12,249 nt of DNA, from assembly GCA_002284615.2 (NCBI GenBank), contig MU070568.1, positions 34,747 to 46,995 of the forward strand, in the 5' to 3' direction. The DNA comes from Dunaliella salina. Its lineage: Eukaryota; Chlorophyta; Chlorophyceae; Chlamydomonadales; Dunaliellaceae. The notes under the pieces were generated by a model. It did no database searches, was not told the origin of the DNA, and saw nothing but the letters and a program-made list of their open reading frames with translations. Within the stretch, counting starts at the first letter, position 1, and every line of letters begins with the position of its first letter. The position numbers and the translations under genes are program-made. Below are positions 1 to 10,972 of this stretch, piece by piece.

Positions 1-210
1 AGCCTCCCCTTAAACTTTCCAAACATGGCAGGTGGGCCGTTGTGGTCATCATTGTTGTGGGCCTGATTGCTGTCACCCTCTTGTTCCTGGGCCTGCTTGG
101 GCGCTCCAAAATGGAGTGGGAACTGAGGCGCTGGAAGAAGCGCATGCTTGGGGCACCAGCTAGTGGTCAGCCTGCCTCCATTGTCACTACCGATGTGGCA
201 GGGTATACCG
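1..210 (+). CDS. Exon 1 (5' partial): transmembrane helix and start of cyclase domain
   Basis: The frame starts at base 3 and runs open from the window edge, so the exon probably begins upstream. Residues about 11-33 (WAVVVIIVVGLIAV...) form a strongly hydrophobic helix, preceded by LKLSKHGR and followed by a basic stretch with RRWKKR, which by the positive-inside rule suggests a cytoplasmic C-terminal side. The exon ends in PASIVTTDVAGYT, the first strand of a class III cyclase domain. Asp64 of TDV is the expected first metal-binding Asp. The donor is g|gtgggt at 210/211, phase 1, and joins exon 2 to give GYTALCAKDP. A near-identical copy of the exon end with its own donor lies 149 bases downstream and is treated as a duplication. 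Confidence 0.85.
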
Positions 211-1395
211 GTGGGTGCTTAAGGTATACCAAGTATGGCAGGTGTACCGGGTATACTTGGTATACCGATGGGTGCTTAGGGTTTACCGGTGGGTGCTTAG
301 AGCACCTGCAAGTGGTCAGCCTGCTCTTATTGTCACTACTGATGTGGCAGGGTATACTGGTGGGTCTCATCAGAGGTGGCCAACTCCCCTGCGTCGATGA
401 ACACGCTGTCTTCCCTGTTATTCTTTAATGCCTGGGTCCTTCACACCATTCTTTTTCTAGCACTATTACTCTTTAAGTAACATGGCCATGACCAGAGCAT
501 GGTCCTGTCTGAAAGGTCAGATTTCCAAAACCTCATGTAGCAGATTACGTCAGGAATTTTAGATTGGTTGTACATAAACCCCAAAATTCAAGAATTCATT
601 TGATGGTGGGTCTAAATCGGAAATTTTTTACCCAGGAATTATATGGAATCAGGTTTTGTATGGTATTACTGAGCAGAAAGAGAAAAGGGGTTTAGCAAAG
701 ATAATATCAATGAGTACACTCAATGGCGCTCCCTCGTCTTTTGGTGGGAAAGCTGCTGATCACATAAGCAAAGAGGGCTTCATTCAGTACACTCAATGGT
801 GTGGCCTCACCTTTGGTTATAAAGCTGTTTGAGTGCACGCGCTTCAATGCTCCAGCCGGCCAGCTTTCCTGAAAAGAGTAGCCCACACCTGCGCTAGTGC
901 CAGGAAAGTTGTGACAAGAGAAGAAAAGCTGTGTAGTATCTGCCTTGCTGCCTGTATTGATTTGAAAAGAGAGCGCTGTGAGGGCGCAGTGCCATCCAAA
1001 GTGATAGCCTGCACTTGCAGCATTGCTTTGATGAAGGCTGTGGTGCACGTCTCCATGGTGACGTGACAGTCAAGGCGTTCTCCTTGCCATGTGACAATCA
1101 ATTTCAACAACACTTTGCACTTTGTGCACTTCCATCATCATTGGACAATAGACATGATGCCTACAACATGTGGCAGTGCTTGGTGCCCTAAAGCTGCCCT
1201 CATAGGTAGATACAGCAACAGATCCCTCACCTTTCCTTGAAGCTGCAGACTTCACCTTTTGCCTGCAGCCCTGTGTGCCAAGGACCCCAGACTTGCGCGA
1301 ACAGCCATGGATGTGCATAATAAAATCATTGAGAGCGCTCGCTGGGCAAATTGTGGCTCGGTCATTGACATGGGAGGGGACTCTTATACCTTGGT

Positions 1396-1478
<83 letters not shown>

Positions 1479-4400
1479 CGCGCAAATGCACAATGATGCG
1501 CTCATGCAACACAGCTGTCGACTGCCTGTAGCAATGGAGGAGATGCTTTTCTGCTCAGGGTTTTGGGCGATTGAATGCAGCTGTCATGGCCTCTCATTCC
1601 GGACTTTTTGTAGCCGCTGTTGCAACACTGTTTGGGCCCTTTTGCCTGCCTGTACCTTGTACATGACATGTCTGGAAAAACACTCAGATGGTGCTGCTGC
1701 AAGCATTTCAGGATGGATTTGATGCAGTGTTTTAGTTTAGTATTCAATTCAGTCATTGTACAGGATTCATCTCTTTCAGTACTCTATTCAGTGTTTCTTC
1801 AATGGTGCTGGTGCAGGCATTTGGGGATGGATGTGTTTGATGCAGCGTCCTCATTCATTCGCTTTTCGTTCTCATTCACAGTTTTCAGTACTCTTCTCGT
1901 TCAGTTGTCAGTGCTTCTGTCAAATGGTGCTGGTGCAGGCATTCTGGGATGCTTTAGATGCAGCGTCCTCATTCATTCGCTTTTCGTCCTCATTCAGTTT
2001 TCAGTACTCTTCTCGTCCAGTTGTCAGTCTTTCTGTTGAATGGTGCTGGTGCAGGTATTCTGGGATGCTTCAGATGTAGTACTCAGCACATGCATTTGTT
2101 TCAGTGTTCAGTGTTTCTGTTAAATGGTGCTGGTGCAGGCATTTGGGGATGTGTTTGATGCAGCGTCCTCATTCCTTCGCTTTTCGTTCTCATTCACAGT
2201 TAACACTACTCTTCTCGTTCAGTTGTCAGTGCTTCTGTTAAATGGTGCTGGAACAGAGGCATTCTGGGATGCGCTAGATGCAGTACTCAGCATATGCATT
2301 TGTTTCAGTGTTCAGTGTTTCTATTCATGGTGCTGGTGGTGCAGGCGTTCCGGGACGCGTTTGATGCCGTCGCGTTCTCCCTTCAGACGCAGCTGCTCAT
2401 GGAAAGCGCTGTGTGGCCAAACGCGGCACGTGTGTCACGGAGTGGCTCCATCGTACCCTTGCTGGGAACAGTCACGCCTACTGTCAGCCCTACACCTACA
2501 GAGAGCGGCTCGCCGCATGCTGGGCATGGACAGCCTGAGACTCCACGAATAAGTGGCAACCAGGGTAAGTCGATCACCTTTTGAAAAGGTTCCAACCAGG
2601 GGAAGTCGATTACCCTCCACAAATAAGTGGCAACCAGGGTAAGTTGATTAAGGCTCCAATCAGGAAGTTCAGGTCTGAAATTGTGTTGCCTGTAAAGCGT
2701 TGTTGTATCCAAGTGTGAGATCACCTAAGGGCCATCAAGGGGACTTTCCAAAGTTGAAAAGGAAACATCTATGCTGAGACTGACCAGCATGCATTGAGGA
2801 CAGACCCAGCAGTCAGCGCTTAAACTAACAGTGGGACCCACCAAAGAGAAAGACTTGGTGCGCGCGGCCATTCACTTGTGAAAGGTTTTCTTTTTTGTCT
2901 TCCTCAGCTGCTTGCTGAAGGCGTCATGGATATGGCATATCCATAAAGGGCAACGAGGGGATCACTTCACAGTTAACCTGATCATTGCAATGCTACTTCT
3001 CAGCAAAAGGCAAAGGGTAAATCACTCACAGTCCACCTTGTTGCCATGCATCTCCTCAGCAAGCTGCTCTGGTAATGCTGGGTTTGAAGAAGGCAAACAA
3101 GGCCAGGATAGCTCCTGCAGTGTCCAGCCTGCCTCTGCAGATTGTGTTGGAAGCTCTCAGCACTTGTACCAAGGCCCTGGGCATTTGACTACAGCAGACC
3201 AGCAAGTCTGATGTCCTAATGCTCACTGCATGGTACATCTTCTGGCCATGCACGAAGGACTCAAGGCCAGGCGCAAGTTTAAAAAGTCGGCATTCGACAG
3301 CCACTTGGGACTGTTGCGCTGTGTGTGTTGTGCAGGTTCCGTTGAAGGGATGGACAATGATGTTGCCGCCACCCCACAGCTGTCCAGCACAGACTTGGGC
3401 ACGCAGCTGCGGGTGCGCATTGGCATTGCCACGGGCACGCTAGCCGCAGGCGTGCCCCTGCAGACGAGCCCTGTGGTGACACTCTCAAAAGGTGTGTGGC
3501 ACTCTCAAAAGGTGTGCGTTGGCACAGTCGCCAGTAAACTGGCCAGTGCCCCTGCAGACGAGCCCTGAGGTGACATTCTCAAAAGGTGTGTGGCGCTTTT
3601 GAGGGGTGCGCATGGGCACTGCCACCAGTACACTGGCCAACGCCACTGCAGACGAGCCCAGTTGTGACACTCTCAAAAGGTGTGTGGCCCTCTCAGAAGG
3701 TGCGTGGTGTGCTCAAATGGTGCACTTCAACACAGCCACCAGTGGCCTGTGCCGACGCGGAAGTCTCGGATGCTTCAGATGGTGGCCAGGCATCCAAGGA
3801 TGGCGCTGCATTCCATCTCATGAAAGATCTCACAGCTACAGCAAAAGCTTATGCAAGTGCTGCGCTTGTGCACATGCCATGCAGAGAGCTTAGATGCTGC
3901 TCTGCTACCCATCTGCTAGAGCTTTGATGCTGCTCTGTTACCCATTGTTCCGCTACCCATTCTTCCATGCCCTCATCCCCTTTCCAGCCCACTGCCCCTT
4001 TCAAGAGCAGCTCTGGACGCTCCTCACCCACTGTTTCTTCCCATCCCTGCTCCTGTGGCTTTCAAATTCATCCGGTGGCCATTCAGTCACCGATGCTTCT
4101 CACAACTACAACACGAGCTCCTTCGCATACTTATTCACATGCAAGCTGTGGCCAGTTGTTTAATTTTTCTCACAGCTTCAGCAAAAGCTTCTACACATGC
4201 TTCTGCACGTGCCAAGATCCCAGGTGCTGCAGACGGTGGCTAGATGATTAATGATTCTCAATTACAACAAAAAGCTTTTGCACATGCTTCTGCACATGCG
4301 CAATGCAGAGATCTCAGATGCTGCGGCCGGTGGCCAGACATTTATGGACGGAGCTACATTCCAACTCATCAAGGATCAGCTATTGGAGCTTGGGTCTGTC

Positions 4401-7400
4401 ACTGAGGACGGCCTTGGATTGGACGAGGGTTGGACAAAGCAGGCTTTGAAGTCACTCTCGGCAACTGTGAGGTCTTTCCGTGGCAGGGGCCCTGCATATA
4501 GCTCCGGGAAGGAAGCTGCGGTGGTGCTGAACATGTGAGTGATACTGCAGATAAGCATTGAGACGTACTCTGCGGCCTTTTTTTTCAAGGTAAGGTCAGG
4601 TGAAATTGCTATTTTTGCGCACATGGGCAGCTGAGCAGAAGCACAGAGGCCTGTAACCTGGCTGTACTTTTAAGTTTGGATGCAGCATTTCAGGCAAGCA
4701 GGCTCGCACTTCGCTCGTGCTAATACACCAGCTTGGTTCATGAAGTATCTGAGACATGTTGGGCCACCTGGGGGTGCACACCTAAACTCTGCAGCTTTGG
4801 GAGTCTGATGAGTGAGGCTGCTTTTTGGCTTGGGTTGCGCTTTTGGGTGGGTGCTCCTGTGCAACAAACCTTGCAATCTGCTTTTGCCTTGGGCGGAATC
4901 ACTTGCCTAGCTTGCAAGGAGAGTCTAGGGAGTTGGAGAGCAACTCCTTTAGAGGTTCCTTGCACCATCAGGGATCTTTTATACAATTGCGGTGCGTTTT
5001 GATAACAGTGCTCCTGAAACTTTCTCTTTACCAGCAGCAGCACCATCAATGGTCTGCAGAGTCGAGACCCTGACATGCCTGCTTTGCACATATTGCGTGG
5101 CTGCAATGGTGTGCTTAGCTTGTGAAGGAGAAATGAAAATGGCAGGCATGTTGATGACATGCTTGGAAAGGCTCTCTGTGACTGTGTACGGTCAAACCTG
5201 TTTCAAAGCATTAGAGCACAGCTGGAAGTTGCAGGGAAAATGTCTTCTCCGCCACGATGCGGACCCTAACTTTCACAGCCAAATCTTCATGCAAGGTCAC
5301 CTACTGCACCAAAATTCGGATTTTTCCGGCAATTTAGAGTCTTGGCACCATGAGAAGCACCATAGCAAGTAAAGATGGAGTGAAAATTGGTTTGTTGAGC
5401 ACGGAATTCCAGTCATTTTCATGAGAGAAGAATCGGCGATGAGGGTGTCAGAACCGTTAACCAACCACCTCAATGTTTCTGAATATGCAGTACACCAGAA
5501 AAACAAATAGAGGTTCACACATGTTTGGCTGTATGAGATAGAAAGTGGTTTGGGTGGGTTTGTGTACCCTTTTTCTGGTGATCTCAAGAGAGTGATGCAA
5601 GGAGAGTGATCTGGGGTCAACCAGCAATGATCGCCTTCTTGACCCTGAACCCATAAAGCATGTCAGTTATGAGCTTCATGCAGATGACACAGGTCAAATT
5701 TATGTACTGTTAGCCTATGATAGCCCGACAGCTGTTTCAAAAAAGAGACAAGGAGCATACCCAGCCATGTAAGGGAGTTGTGGGCTAGCAGTCAGTCGTC
5801 TTGAATGGATGCCTTGTAACCTTGTAATTTTGTAGACAAGGAGCATACCCAGCCATGTAAGGGAGTTGTTCACCTCTGCCAATCCGGGATGATTTCATAC
5901 GGCACAAATAAACTGACTGCACCAGACAAAAAGGCCGATGCGTAAGGGAAGAATTTCTTTTAGCAATCTAAGGTCGTTTCAAGCTCTACGGGTGGGATGC
6001 TGAGTCCAAAGATCAGCTTGCTCCCTTGAGCCTCCTTAGGGAGATTCCTAAGTGGAGATAGTGAGGGGCTTTCCAAATCCTTTGCACCTTCTCTTGCTTT
6101 AAAAAGAGTCGCTTTGTTTTCAGCTCAGCTGCAAGTAGAACGTGGTGCACATTTCCTTATGCTCTTCTCCCCCCCCACACAGAAACATTCCAGAGGTGTG
6201 GCACCTCTTTTTCATTTAGCATTTAATCAGGCCTGAACAAATGGATGCCTGCTTGCAGTGCTTGGTCTTTTCGTTAGGGGCTCAAGTTCTTTATTTACCT
6301 TCTCTTGCTTAAAAGGGGTTGCTTTGTAGAAAGTGGTGCACACTTCTCAGTTTCTCCTCTTGCTTGCAGGCATGTTTTGCTGTCCCTGCAGGCGTTTTCT
6401 TTCTTTTTTTCTCTGGCACGCAGGCACATTTCATTTTTTCCTCTTGCTTGAGGGCATATTTTGCCGTCTCTCCACTTGCTTGCAGGCATATTTTGCTGTT
6501 TCTCCTCTCCCCCCCACACAAAGGCACTCCAGACGCGTGGCACTTCTGTTCCATTTACACATGTAATTAGGCCACAACAAACGGATACCTGCGAAAGCCA
6601 TTGCTTGCAAAGGTTCTGGTGAGGCCTCTAGCTTTCCAATTAGATACCTTCCCTCAATGTGCACGGCCTCTGGCCTGCGTGACTTTTCTTTTCTCTTTTT
6701 CTTTCTTTCAGGGGCCCTGTCAAAAAGGCCAAGCACATGCAACCAGAAAAAAATATGGCTAGCTCAGCTGCAAGTACAGACTGATGCACGTTTTCCCTCC
6801 TCTTCTCTTGCTTGCAGGGGTCACTTTGTAAGGAGCTCGGCCATGGCAGAAAAAGATGTCGCTGGAATGGTTGAAACGGATGATAGGCCAAGCACATGCA
6901 GCCAACACATGGCAGCGGTCCCCGTCTACACTCAAAGCAATGACGCCTGTGAGTCTGCTTTAAAGCTATCGCGCTTGCACGTATGTTTGCCTGGCTGCAG
7001 TCTCAGTTAAACACAAAGCAATGTCGCCTGTAATTCTACTATCAGGGTATTGTGCTTACACATGTGTTTGTTTGGCTGCAGTCTCAGTTAGAGCAAAGAT
7101 GCCTGTGAGTCTGCTGAGTGGACTCGGTGCTTGCGTTTTGATTGTCTGGCTGCAGTCTCACTTACACTCAAAGCAATGACGTCTGGGAGGCTGCTGTCTG
7201 GCTGTTGTGCTCGCACATGTGTTTGTGTGGCTGCAGCCTCACTTAAAGCTTGACGCCTGTGAGTCTGCTGATGGGACTTCGTGCTTGTGAATGTGTGAGT
7301 TTTGGGGTTGTGTAAAGGTTGTGTAGTTGGCAAGAGAGGCTTCAAAGCTGAAGAGGTTGAGTAGTTGGCAAAAGAGGCTTCAAAGCTACAGATCCCCAAG

Positions 7401-10400
7401 GAGGCTTCTTGACCCTCCTTCATCACACCCTCAACCCTTGTACCCAAACCTATTCAATTTGTCTGGTGCCCTCTTGGCTTTGACCAAGGTGGGCTGTGAC
7501 TTCCTTCTTACAGACCGCAAGCACTGGGAGAGGTATTTGACAGAGGAGTGGCCAGAAGAGGGTGCCAGGAAGGAAGCGAGGGGAGGCAGTTTGTAGCCCA
7601 CTCACTATTTTGGTGGAAGTAGACCCCCTGCTGCTGTTTTCTGGCCACTGCTGTAGCAAGTATACAAGGCTTACAAACAGACTTGTGTTGCGTACTGGGC
7701 AATGCAGTGTTACATTACAATGCATTTTCATTAATTGTTACACTTGCACCATGAAAGGAGGATGCATGGGGAAGGGTTCTTGGAAGCCCTGCTGCCCACC
7801 TGTCTTTTTGGTTGAAGCACACGAGCTGCAAGCATGCAGGGAGCATTCCCTACTTGTCTTAAACGTTCTACTAGGGAAGAGGCCTTAGAGGCCCTGTGGC
7901 CCATCTGTCTTTCTTGCTGAAGCACATGAGCTGAAAGCATGATGGGAGCACTCCCATCATGCCTGTCTTAGATGCACTACTGGGGAATAAGGGTTCTTAG
8001 AGGCCCTGCAGCATACCTGTCTTCTTGGGTTAAGCGCATGGGCTGCAAGCATGAAAGGAGCATTTTCTGCCTGTCTTAGAGGCCCTAATGGGGAATGGGG
8101 GATCCCGAAAGCTCTGCATCCCGTACGTCTTTCTGGGTTAGGCGCACAAGCTGCGAGCATGAAGGGAGCATTCCCTGCCTGCCTTCAAGGCCCTTATGGG
8201 GAAGGGGCCTTGGAGGCCTTCCGGCACACCGGTCTCTCTGGCTTAAGCGCATGGGCTGCAAGCATGAGAGGAGCATTCCCTGCCTGTCTTAGATGCGCTA
8301 CTGGGGAATAGGGTTCTCAGCGGGCCTGCTGCACACCTGTCTTCTTGGGCTCAGCGCACAAGCTGCAAGCATGAAGGGAGCATTCCGTGCCTGTTTTAGA
8401 GGACCTACAGGGAAATGGGAGGCCTTAGAGGCCCTGCAGCTCACCCATCTCTCATGCTTAAACACATAAGCTGCAAACATGAAAAGAGCATTCCCTGCCC
8501 AGATAGCCAGAAAGCAAGGGCCTTATGGGACTGTCGTGCTCCTTTATCTGTCAGAGCAATCTGTCTTGAATGTACAGCGGACATTAGCAGACTTTCTTCA
8601 AACTGCACAGGGTAGGTCTGAAGTAGGCAACCACCAAAGGCAGCAGGGGAAGAGCAGCCACACAGCCCCAAAACCATTTAAGCATGGGCACTCTTTGTGT
8701 TCCTCTGACCCTTGATTGATGTTTGGCGTGTCCTGCTGATCATGCTGTTTCTTTTTTCTCTTCTGTATATGCAGCTATCACAGAAGGGATGTATAGCGTC
8801 CAGCTGCACATGCTGTTCGAGTCAAACATATGAGCATTCAGGTTCAGACTTCTTGTGCCATTTTCTCAGTGCTTACTTGTGCTTACTTGGAGAACCCCTG
8901 CTTTACGTGGTACTTTGAGCGCATGTTCCTCAACAGTTGACATTCCTATACGCATTTTTTTGAAGACTTGTCTAGTTCCAGGTCTGTGTTTCCGCTCAGC
9001 TGCCCTCGCAGACGGATATAGCGATGTAACCTTACCTTACCTTACCTTCTCTTTTCACTTCTGTGTCTGCAGCTGTCATGAAAGGCAGCCACCTGAGGGA
9101 TGTATGAAGTGTCCAGCTGCCCACCCTGTTTCTCTCTGTGACTGCAGCTACTACAGAAGGGCAGCTACCTGAGGCCGCTGGGAAAGAGAAGCCACGCAGT
9201 CTCCTCATTTTCCAGGTGTGGTCCGGCTTTTCTTGTTGCCTATTTATCACCTAAGCACCAAGCTTTGTTTCTGCACGCAGATGATTTTTGTAGACAATTC
9301 TGGTTTGGTTTTGTAACAGGCACATTTTTGCTTTAGCTAAGCTGCTCCTGTTGGCAGGTACTGCTTTGTAAACCTACGCTACTCTATCCTTTCCAATCCT
9401 GTCCTATCTTTTCCTATCCTACCCTATGCATCACTTCTGCAGGGTGGATTGGTCGCAGAAACAGCTTGCTTCAGCTTCAGATTGCTTTGCCCAAATAATT
9501 CACAGAAATTCAATTTAAGGTGAAAGCAGGAACAGAATCGGGCCAATGATTGGCCAGAACAACCAGCTGAGGCTGGGCTGGCTTCAGGTTCAGGTCCAGC
9601 TATATTACCCATTACTTTCCTTCTCCTTTACTCCGGGCTAGTGGTTTGATGTTTCATGAAACCTCGCCTGCTCCTGTTCTTCCTCAAGGTGCTGCCAGCA
9701 CGCATTGTTGCCTCATGGACCTCGCCTGCTCCTGTTCTTTCCTCAAGGTGCTGCCAGTTCACATGATACACTACCAACCTGAGCGACAAGCTTAAAGCAT
9801 GCATGAGGGGTATTTTATTATTTTCGGGTGAAAGCCCAACAGCATCACGGGCCTAGGTGCCCTTACGAGCTCAAGATTTGCAACAAATGCGATTGGCACA
9901 CTGTAGGTGGTTCCAGCTCGAATGCTGCCGCATGCAGCCCGCTGGGGTGGAGCACTGAGCTTGAGCCAGGACTGGGTACCAAGCATTTCATCACAGGCTT
10001 TCTTCAATGCCCCAGGTGTGTTCGATGGGTGCACTGCCGGCCCCTGATGCAGGCAGGAACATAACCTGGCCTAAAGTGGTGGGGTGGCCAAAACATTTTG
10101 TCACTCTGGAGGCTTATCACCTGCATGCAGCATCAGTGCCTCACAAATTTGCCTACTTTGGCTCAGCTCCATTCTTGTTAACCGATCTGGCTGCCACGCT
10201 CTGTATTGCGCACAACAGCTCAGCTCGATTATTGCTCCCTGATCTGGTTGCCATGCTCATTCTCACCCTCTGGTCTGGCTGCCACGCTCTGTATGGCACA
10301 AAATAGCTGCCCGCTTTGGCATGGATGAATTCTTGCTCCCTGATCTGGCTGCCAAACTCTGTATTGCACAAAATGGCTGCCCCCTTTAGCAAAGATGCAT

Positions 10401-10908
10401 TCTTGCCTCCTGATCTGACTGCCACATTCTGCCCGCTTTGGGGCAAATCCACTCTTGCTCCCTGATCTGGCTGCTATGCTCTGGAATGCACACAGCAGCT
10501 GCCCACTTGGATCCATTGGAACATAGAAAGGATGGAGAGATGATCACGCTATGTTGCACAAGCGTTGCCCACTTTGGCTCGGCTACATTGTTGGAACCGC
10601 AGGCGCCCTGCAGTCCTTCCTCGGCAATCCAGAGCTTCTCCCATGCATCACCGCCGTCTTCGCATGTGTGTCGGGGTTCCTGTCATTTGAAGAAAAGTAC
10701 CCAGAGGAGGCCGCACAAGTGGCAGACCAAGTTGTCCTATGCGTACAGCGCATGCTTCAAGAGGTAGGGCATTTGAAGAGAAGTACCTAGAAAAGTGCAC
10801 TCTCAGAAATAAAGTGCTATCCCAGGAAAAAAATGCTTCAAGGGGTAGAGCATTTGAAGAAAAGTACCCAGAGCTGGCCGCATTTGAAGAGAATTACCCA
10901 ATGAAATA

Positions 10909-10972
<64 letters not shown>

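Noticed and set aside
211..428. Continuation of the exon 1 frame to a stop at 428
   Set aside because: It runs into the repeat between the two exon copies and loses cyclase similarity at the g|gtgggt donor, while splicing at 210 restores the family sequence.
1394..1531. Coding frames across the GT repeat (poly Cys-Val)
   Set aside because: Translation of a dinucleotide repeat; the real exon ends at 1393.
3230..3335. Extension of exon 4 upstream (a segment with MHEGLKARRKFKKS)
   Set aside because: It contains the acceptor tgtgttgtgcag and does not resemble the cyclase family there; the phase-1 join from exon 3 at 3336 fits better.
4551..4590. Mini-exon between tactgcag and aag|gtaagg
   Set aside because: It would need an intron of only 16 bases after the exon 5 donor.
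4738..5160. Minus-strand frame of 140 codons
   Set aside because: No recognisable domain, overlaps another frame on the + strand, and lies inside an intron of the + strand gene.
4992..5372. Plus-strand frame of 126 codons
   Set aside because: No splice context, no family resemblance, intron-like composition.
6297..6570. Overlapping plus and minus frames in T/C-rich DNA
   Set aside because: Low-complexity pyrimidine tract with repeated decoy acceptors; no coding signal.
7731..8480. Series of minus-strand frames of 60-69 codons with similar sequence
   Set aside because: They are translations of the same 107-base repeat unit.
7750..8500. CRISPR-like array
   Set aside because: Units are degenerate along their whole length with no invariant repeat and unique spacers, and the setting is a eukaryotic intron.
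9792..10034. Minus-strand frame of 80 codons
   Set aside because: No homologue recognised and no signals; kept only as an unexplained block.
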